Shown one piece after another: positions 56,805 through 64,000 of a DNA stretch of 64,000 bases (its first letter is position 1; each line of letters begins with the position of its first letter). Below the pieces are notes generated by a model. The model ran no database searches. It saw only the letters and a program-made list of their open reading frames with translations, and was not told where the DNA came from. Both the position numbers and the translations under genes were made by a program. This DNA comes from Calliphora vicina (Eukaryota; Arthropoda; Insecta; Diptera; Calliphoridae): assembly GCF_958450345.1 (NCBI RefSeq), contig NC_088780.1:38525667-38589666 (forward strand), given 5' to 3'.

Positions 56805-59505
56805 TTTTATATCGCAAATGCAAGCCGTACTGCGAACTGAAAGAGTTTAAAATCGAATGGCATGTCGCTCGGAGCCATTGGGATCCGTGGTATCAAAAAG
56901 TTTTCTCCTTTTTACTTTCCCTTGAGTATTGTTGCATCGATGACGTTATTCATCAGGTTTTTTACAGCAAGTCCGTTGCCATTACAAAGACGTGGTTGGT
57001 TTATGTTTCATTGGTTTCGTTTCCAACGAGTTTAAAATTTCGGATAGTTGACGACATCATCTTTAGAAGTAATGGAATTCACCGATTTATACGTCATTCG
57101 ATAGCAATTTCACTTTGAATCAATTTCACTTTGAATCTTAAAATTCAATTCGTCAACATTAATTTTTTTCGCAGCCAATATAGCACGTACACTCAACAAA
57201 TCGTGATTTTTGTAATATTGTGCACTATTTGGAAACACCTTTCGGATGAGTTCGGATTTTGATTCGGTGAACTGGCAGAAAGCGAAGGGAAATTGAATGC
57301 AGCCGGTCAAAATATAAAGGATTTTGCCAATGTCCAGCAATTGTTTGAAAATAATGATCGTTCTGCAGCTCGACACGCAAGCTCACAGCCAATTTGAGTT
57401 TCTACATAACGGACGACTTCAAAAATGTATTAAGTTCATCGACTGGCGTTTACCGTGAAATCACTGGTAATATTTGCCGAAAATCACCTGCCAGCAGAAT
57501 CATCGCTCCAACAAATAGGTTTTGATTGTTTCGTAAATCTTTTTATGCTTTGCTGAAAAACTGTTGTTGAAAATTTTTCATATTGGATTTTCATTAATTT
57601 GCTTATTCAGTGGCAACTAGAGTGATGAATGAGCAGTTCGACCGCCTTCGAGCAACGTAGCTGCAATTCCTGATTAGTCATTTTGAGAGCATATCGTTGA
57701 CAAAATCAACGCGATAAAAATAGTTTTTCCAGCGTCCAAAAAAAATCCCTTCAGTTCCATGTTTCACAACTTTCATAAGAGTGTCGTACGCATATTTTTG
57801 TTGTCGATTCTATTACACATGGCATCTTTGTATTTGCTCCACAAATCAGTCAGTTTGGATACGAAAACAATGTTCGTATTTGATGAGCATTTTCGAGGGT
57901 GTATTTCCAATAAGAGTCATTCTCTAACAATCGCAAGCGTTGACACGCTTCCCTATACGCACAGTGGAAAATTTTGGTAATTTTTGGATTAAAAATCTGT
58001 AACATTTGAATGGATGAGGATTTTTGTAAGATTTTTTTTTACTAGGTGGGACTTTAAGCTTTAATATGTATTTTTAATCATAAAAATCGAATTATTAAAA
58101 AAAAAGTTATGAACGGCTGAAAATACATTTTTGATTTTTTTCAGTTTTAGTATAAAAGTAATAGTACTATAGTACCTCTAACTCACATATATTTAGACAG
58201 ATTTTAAAATTTTAAACAATTTTGGAGAGGCATCGAATTAATGTTTCATAAATGTCTGAATATTTCATGAAAATATGTAAGTTTTTATAAAAACTTACAT
58301 AACATTTTTTATTTTTTTTCGTAATTTTTTGAATTCAACAGTAGTTATTTTAATTTTTTTCGAAAACCAATTTTTTTGTACAGTGTTTTAAAGACAAAAA
58401 CGAGTTATTAAACTTTTTCGAATAAATTTACCTTGTAAATTAAAAATTTATTTTAAACTGAGGGAGAAAATACTATAAAAGGTGTTAATGAAAAGTTGAA
58501 TAACTTTTACAATTTTCATCCAGTTAAAAAAGTTAAAACTCTGTTTTGTTAAAAACTAAATTTACTTTATATATAGTTATAAATTTGTATAACCTATCAT
58601 AGCAAAATAAGCTATGAAAAGCAACTAAAATCAAAAAAAGTTGATTTTTTTTTTCTTAAATTTCTGAGTTGCTCAACATTTTTGCATGCCATTTGTTTAT
58701 AGGCATCAAAAGGTAGATAATGTTGATATATCTTTTAGATAATAGGTTAAACTTTAATTCTATGTTAAAACCAGATCGGCGGCAAACGGCGCCAATAGTT
58801 AAAATCCTACTCAAAGTTGCGTAGGTAAATCAAAAAACATTATATATTTTAAATGAATGAATTTCAAATCTGATAACAATATATACAAAACTCATTACAA
58901 AGATAGAATCTGGATAAAATACCCTTTCCAACGAGGTATAACAATCCTAAAAAATATAATTATAAATATTAAAAATACACCCTTGAATATGGTATAATTT
59001 TAACACCCCAAATTTTTAAAGTCGAAAGTAGTGTGTTCTGTCGCCATTTTCGAATACTTCTGTTGACATAATAACTATAAATTCTGCAAATAATTATTGC
59101 TTGACATCTTAACTTAACAATACAACTTGTTTTATGGTTAATTTCAATCATTTGCAAAAATCAATTATGAGATGCATACACCTTATATAATCCACTGTGA
59201 TACGTATCAATCCACTGTGATACGTATCAATCCACTGTGATACGTATCACCATTTATAGTACGCAAACATTGGAATGTTGTTGGGTCACGAACGTTGACT
59301 AATAGCAAACGCAAATAGAAACACTCATGGTTTTTAAATGGGGGAAACTTGCAACTGTATTTCCTTGTTTCCGTCGTTAAAATTTTTTTGACAATTGATT
59401 CCAAGTATAATATCTTGGCATTTCGGAGTATAGCAGCGTTCGGACCAATTCATCATTCCGGCACATTTCAAAAATCTGATCAATATTGTAGTTGATAGTT
59501 GTTGA
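56805..59505 (-). pseudogene. Helitron Rep/helicase relic, split by a Transib-like insertion
   Basis: Reverse-strand coding starts near 59505. It reads FEMCRNDELVRTLLYSEM, PRYYTWNQLSKKF (59410-59495) and HECFYLRLLLVNVRDPTTFQ (about 59275-59335), then CLRTINGDTY; an insertion follows; then YREACQRLRLLENDSYWKYT (57900-57960). From about 57730 the Pif1-like helicase part follows (DAGKTIF at the Walker A position with GG(T/S)G lost). QLLDIG, TGCIQFPFAFCQFTESKSEL and HDLLSVRAILAAKKINVDEL are next (57130-57330), then INQPRLCNGNGLAVKNLMNN (~56960) and PMAPSDMPFDF...FAVRLAFAI (56810-56880). Helitrons move by rolling-circle replication using this protein. Many frameshifts and stops are present, and the HUH replication domain and terminal sequences are not seen. 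Confidence 0.85.
57960..59239. mobile_element. Transib-like element inside the Helitron gene, with triplicated right end
   Basis: The left end is CACAGTGGAAAATTTTGG and the right end is ...TCCACTGTG. The target duplication is ATACG (57955-57959 and after the right end). Removing the insertion and one copy of ATACG restores Helitron coding across the junction (NGDTYREACQR). The right end plus its flank occurs as three exact 20-bp tandem copies (59190-59249, unit ATCCACTGTGATACGTATCA). Terminal similarity beyond CACAGTGGA is weak. The interior is A/T-rich with no transposase. Confidence 0.8.
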
Positions 59506-60844
59506 TTCCTTACCATTACTACTTCAATAAAAACACACACATTTTAAACCGGGAATCTTCTTGTGAAACAACTACAATAAGTTAAGTTTCAAAGGAGTTC
59601 TTTAAGAGCAACACTTTAATAAAATTATGCACATGCATGACTGGCCACTTTGTATTTAATATTAAAGTGAGCAATTTAAAGTGGTTTGCTCCTTAACCAC
59701 AAATTGGAAATAATATTTAACAAATTACTTGCAGCACCATGGGTGGCACATGAATGCACTTTAAAAAATGTGTACAATGTACATACACACATTCATATTG
59801 GTATTATTTTTATTATTTCTTAATACCATATGTAAGGGAAATACATATTTATTAACAGCTGGTTCAATAATCCTCCATACAAATATACAATTTGTGTTTG
59901 GGTTTTTATTAATGCAACCACAAAATCTTTTTGTAAGTTGTTTAAACAAGAGATAAATCAACACATACAGGCGAGTGTATAAATACCAAAGTATGATTAA
60001 TATTTAAAAGCAAAAATATTAATCATACGTATCGATGAACTGCTTATATTGTTAGTATGCGGAAAATACTGAAGGCAAAATGTTAAAAAAAAACCAGGAA
60101 AATAACACAAAAACAAATTACTTCAAACTAGTATTTTGATTAAAGAAACGGAAATATGCATGATTATAAGCATGCATTATCATGCTCGTACCTACATACA
60201 ATAACAATAGAAACTGAAAACCAGGAAAACTTTACAAAGCCCCAAACAACAGTGCACAACAATAAAAAAAATGCACGCAAACATGTGAAGAGTAGATGAC
60301 AAAACATGGTAAACTTACGTACCTTTGGGTCACACACACTACGCAATATAAGAATAAACTTAAACACTAGGGTGGCCCTTAATTTTAACTGGTTCGATGC
60401 TTCCAAGTTTTAAAATAGTTTTCCTTCAAATAATAACCAGATGCTGAAAATTTTAGCAAAATAGTATAACGTTTGGAGGTTACACATTTTATTTGTCACT
60501 TCGTCAAAAAATATTTAAATAAAATATTTCATTTATATGGGTATGTTTAAATATAAACATTTGCTGACATCAAAAAAAAATCATAAAATTTCATGCATGT
60601 CTAAAATACCAATATTATACATTTTCAAATTTAATTTTTTTTGATCGACATTTTTTAAAAAAAAAATCTAAAGTGTGACCCAGAAAAAAATTATACCTGT
60701 ATTAAGTTAAATAAAACTTAAACCGTTCAATGTAAAATTTTTTAAATTTTGTACAAATTCATTAAGCTTTATGTCGACAGCAGAACTACTTTACGCACGT
60801 CAACAGCAACATACCTGGGTATGTATATACGTTTTGTATGGGGA
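59506..60844. other. Unassigned AT-rich stretch
   Basis: GGGTGGCCC at about 60370 (CTAGGGTGGCCCTTAATTTT) looks like a MITE end of the GGTGGCC type seen at 44118, but no partner is found. Opposed frames at 59761-59964 overlap antisense and are probably chance. Confidence 0.35.
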
Positions 60845-61285
60845 ATGGCATGCCATTAGCATAAAAATGGTACTATCTATCTCGTTTATTGGAATTTCTG
60901 TATTATTTTTTTTATTTTGTTAGACCCCTTTCACATTAGGCAATTTAGTTGCGCAAGTCTCTTGTGAGAAGCAAATTTTACATGCTGTTTTGTTGTTGGG
61001 CAAGAGACTTGCGCAACTAAATTGTCTAGTGTGAAAGCGGTCTTAGAATTAGACAAAAGATTCAAAAATTGTATGCAAAGATAAAAATTTTTCAAATTAA
61101 AATTAATTTTTTATGTATTTATTAATATTTTTGAATGAAATTTTACAGTTATATAAATTTTTCTATTAGAAATATAAAAATAAAAACAAATTTTTAAATT
61201 TAAAATCAAACTAAATCAAACTAAAAAATCAAAAATTGGATTTTTTAGTTTTTTTTGCTATTATATTCATACCAGGAGTTTTTTT
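60845..61285 (+). repeat. Dispersed repeat L copy 2, split by a 120-bp MITE
   Basis: ATGGCATGCCATTAGCATAA, TCGTTTATTGGAATTTCTGT and, after the insertion, AAAAATTGTATGCAAAGATA and GAAATTTTACAGTTATAT match 63185-63510 in order. Confidence 0.8.
60923..61042. mobile_element. 120-bp PIF/Harbinger-type MITE
   Basis: The ends GACCCCTTTCACATTAGG and, reversed, GACCGCTTTCACACTAGA are followed by CAATTTAGTTGCGCAAGTCT in both arms, giving ~43-bp TIRs around a ~35-bp loop. TTA lies immediately outside both ends (60920-60922; 61043-61045), the 3-bp TWA duplication of PIF/Harbinger elements. Confidence 0.9.
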
Positions 61286-61754
61286 TATTAAAAAAATCTT
61301 TATGTTTTTCTGTAAGGTATCTCTACGGAGAACATTTTGGTATAAAAAACATGTAAAATTTTTCAAATATGTCGCACAGTGCTTTGTTCAATAGACAAAA
61401 ATCCAAAAAAAGATCATGTCTTTGATGTTAATGAAATTTATATTTTTCAATAGACAACTAAATAACTCATTCGTGTAAAAAAGACTTTTTTTATAAATAT
61501 CTCTTTTTGTCGTCAGTACATTGAAGTTAGTACATTTTCAACATAAATTTTATGGAGAAAAATATATTTTTTTTATGGTTTACTAAAAATCATTGTTAAA
61601 AGTTCGTTTTAAAAGATATAAACTCGCGATTGACTGCAAATGAATGAATATGAATGTGGAATTATGGAAAATTACTGTTTTTGTCAAAAAATGTTTAACA
61701 GTTTAATCTGCTCAATTTTTAAATTAAATAAAAGCTTTCAGTTGACCATTGATC
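61286..61754. other. Unassigned AT-rich stretch
   Basis: No gene is recognised. The short frame at 61640-61831 extends into the LTR-like repeat and is probably chance. Confidence 0.3.
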
Positions 61755-62204
61755 GTAAGTTGGCAACGCTGTTTGAATTTGAATATTCAGTTAAGGAACA
61801 TTATAGAAAGTACACCACAGATGGCGTATGATCTAGAATATTCGAACTTTGACAGTTAAAGAGCAATCTAGAGTGTAGATGGCAGTGTTATAAATAGTGG
61901 CGGAGGTTGCAGTAGTTAGTCAGTTTATCGAATAAACATTGTCTGAGTGCCTTAAAGTATGTTGTGTTTTTCAAGTAAATTCGTGTACATTATAAATTGT
62001 GTCTGTAATTCTGAGAATTTATAAACCTGTATAAAAAAAACATTGAGTGGCTATTGAATTCTGTGGTTGTTGTACGTTTTAAATAAATAAAGAGTTGTTA
62101 CAATTTTTAAACTACTAAACGGCTTTTATTTGCAATCAAAAGAATACGGTTTATTTAAAGGAAATAAACTAATGTTTTGAAAGGGTTAAAACGTAACAGT
62201 ATAA
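61755..62204 (+). repeat. LTR-like remnant (copy 2)
   Basis: GTTGGCAACGCTG starts the region shared with 56007. A TATA box (TTATAAATAGTGGCGGAGGT) at about 61887, initiator-like CAGTAGTTAGTCAGTT about 30 bp downstream, AATAAA signals at 62081-62093, and a 3' end TTATTTAAAGGAAATAAACT ...AACGTAACA are visible. No adjacent internal domain or second LTR was found, so it is probably solo. Confidence 0.6.
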
Positions 62205-63184
62205 ATTACCATTTCGTAAATTTTCAATTTGATGGTTTGCGGAAATAGCTCCAGATTTTTGTTTTTTTATAAAATAATACCGTTTTTTCTTTTAAATAAC
62301 TAAGAGATATTGCGTTATTTAACAAAAGTAGTTTAATGGAATAAAGTGTATTAATAGGTCTTTATTTGGTTTTTGATGTTGTATGTTTTTTTGCTGAAAT
62401 CAAAAAAAAATTCGAAAGTTTAATTTAATTTTGAAAAAAAAACGTAATCAATTTTAATTTTTCTTTAATTTTATCTAATGCCTATCTCTTATTTATTATA
62501 ATGTGAAATCATTGTTTGTCCGTTTTGACTAGAACTTAAAAAAAAATTAGTTTTTGATGGCACCCATAAATAATACAATTTTACCGTAAATGTAAGTAAC
62601 TCAATAATTTAATATAACCTACATATCCTTAGGTTGAGATAGTAATATGAGCTTCTACTGATATTATGAACATTTAAAGTATATTCCAACATCCACTTTC
62701 TAATATTTCTGCTGAACCATAATGCTATCAATATTTGAAAATGTCCGTCCATCCGTCCTTCCGAATTTAGAAAATATATACAATATTTCAGTATTTTTTT
62801 TAAAAAAAAGATATATGGCAGTTATGTAAATCCTTGTTAGAATTGAAATGTTAATAACTAAATTAATCTAATATTATAAGAGAACAATAATTTCTGAAAA
62901 TTAATAATTTTATTGAGGTTTATAAGTTTTTTAAGGAAAAGGATGTATGGCAGCCACCCGAATCCTTGCTGCGATTGTAATTAAAACTTTCACAAACAAC
63001 AATATCTTTATTAAAATGATTATAACCAAATTTTAGAATGTTAGGAGTATAACTGTGAATTTTATTCAAAATTATATGTTCAGGATATATGGGAGGTACC
63101 CGTGTCCTTGCATGGATTTTTTCAAGAATTATATTTTTTCTTAATCTTACCAACAGGTAATAGTCTGCTAATTTTTATTCGTCT
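62205..63184. other. Unassigned AT-rich stretch
   Basis: No gene is recognised. Low-complexity A/T runs dominate. 62700-63130 has 'GTCCGTCCATCCGTCCTTCC' and faint tandem similarity between 62790-62850 and 62920-62980 (ATATATGGCAG/GTATGGCAG...AATCCTTG). Confidence 0.35.
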
Positions 63185-63600
63185 GTGTGGCATGCCGTTA
63201 GCATAAAAATGCTAATATCTAACTCGTTTATTGGAATTTCTGTATTATTTTCCAAAAGAAAAGGATCAAAAATTGTATGCAAAGATACAAATTTTTCTAA
63301 TTAAAATTATTTTTTTATTTATTAATATTTTTAAATGAAATTTTACAGTTATATCAGATATATATATTCTATCAGAAATATAAAAATAAAAGCAAATTTT
63401 GAAATTTATTATCATGAATCCCGAAATTCCCAAAAAAAAAAATTAGAAAAATCCCAAAAATGTGATTTTTTAGTTTTTTTGCTATTATATTCATACCATT
63501 ACCGGGGTTATCGGAACCATTTACAGAATAATTAAGAACATATTTGAACATCTAAAATAGGTTACTTTATTTTGATATCGACTATGCGATTTGAGAAGTT
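63185..63600 (+). repeat. Dispersed repeat L copy 3
   Basis: GTGGCATGCCGTTAGCATAA to GATATCGACTATGCG shares its order with 60845-61285 and 37138-37285. It lacks both the 120-bp MITE and the 509-bp TIR element and so serves as the empty-site reference. Confidence 0.75.
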
Positions 63601-64000
63601 TTGCCCACAAATTGAATTTTACATAAAAAATAGTCGATATTTGAGTGGATCTGGTCCCCTCCGTATCAACAATTTAAAAATTTTTTTTAATTTAGAATAT
63701 ATAGTATAAAGTTAGCTTTTAAAAAAATATAAATTCCTAATACATCTTCTTAGAAATTTTTTAGATAAATTAAAAATAAAAAAAAAATACTTTTTTCCAA
63801 AAACTAGCGAAAAATCGCCTTTTTTAAATTATTTTAAATTCAAATACATATAACTTTGTCATGATTTTTAAATAACTCTTTTTTTGTTTGACATATATAT
63901 TTGCTGTTAGTCCAATAAAAGAAAATTGGAGAAAATCGGGATATACTTGGAACCGCTGATATCAAAAATGTAGAGTAGGCTGGGTAAAAACGTTATATTT
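63601..64000. other. Unassigned AT-rich stretch to the window end
   Basis: Nothing recognisable is seen. Confidence 0.3.

Overview
The window is AT-rich eukaryotic DNA from an insect, most likely a brachyceran (probably calyptrate) fly. The evidence is the repeat content: mariner/Tc1 relics, R1/LOA-like and Jockey-like non-LTR retrotransposon pieces, a Helitron helicase relic, fly-type short repeats with terminal hairpins ending in 'ATACCCTACACC' or 'TATACCCTTCACC', many TA-flanked MITEs, and (GTCT)n, (CAG)n and (GAT)n microsatellites. I see no intact host protein-coding gene, no rRNA, no functional tRNA and no CRISPR array. The long open frames are transposon fragments or chance frames in low-complexity DNA. 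The window could be intergenic or deep intron.

Layout. 1-9 kb: a mariner relic, two dispersed hairpin-ended repeat families (A and B) nested in each other, a second mariner relic and AT-rich single-copy sequence. 9-15 kb: a TA-flanked 1.24-kb element inside a duplicated unit, a degenerate tandem array, and repeat G split by a family A insertion. 15-27 kb: family A/B copies, a long-TIR foldback element, a third mariner relic, tRNA-like SINE pieces, a Jockey-type zinc-knuckle ORF, a transposase pseudogene abutting a ~230-bp TIR, and two copies of a CAGTG-ended MITE. 27-35 kb: hairpin repeats, the solo long-TIR MITE, and a 2.1-kb near-perfect palindrome. 35-44 kb: a heavily nested block in which a mariner carries a tandem repeat interrupted by family B, and also an R1-like LINE interrupted by a TIR element with an 8-bp target duplication. 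44-50 kb: a degraded relative of the palindrome, a tRNA-derived SINE, a 21-bp minisatellite that reverses orientation, a second R1-like LINE and a minisatellite at its 3' end. 50-64 kb: two opposed Tc1/mariner transposase relics, two elements with CACAGTG ends and 5-bp target duplications (one inside a Helitron helicase relic), LTR-like remnants, a 120-bp Harbinger-type MITE and diffuse repeats.

The most informative features are insertion junctions. In several places the uninterrupted reading frame, or another repeat copy, supplies the empty site, so boundaries and target-site duplications can be read directly. The most notable are: (i) a Transib-like element at 57960-59239, whose removal restores the Helitron reading frame and whose right end plus flank is triplicated; (ii) a transposase pseudogene joined exactly to the inner end of a TIR that also forms a solo MITE; (iii) the 2.1-kb hairpin, a plausible source of long dsRNA; (iv) two LINEs whose 3' ends are (AACCT)3, the complement of the arthropod telomere repeat. 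All family assignments come from motifs recognised by eye; no database was searched.
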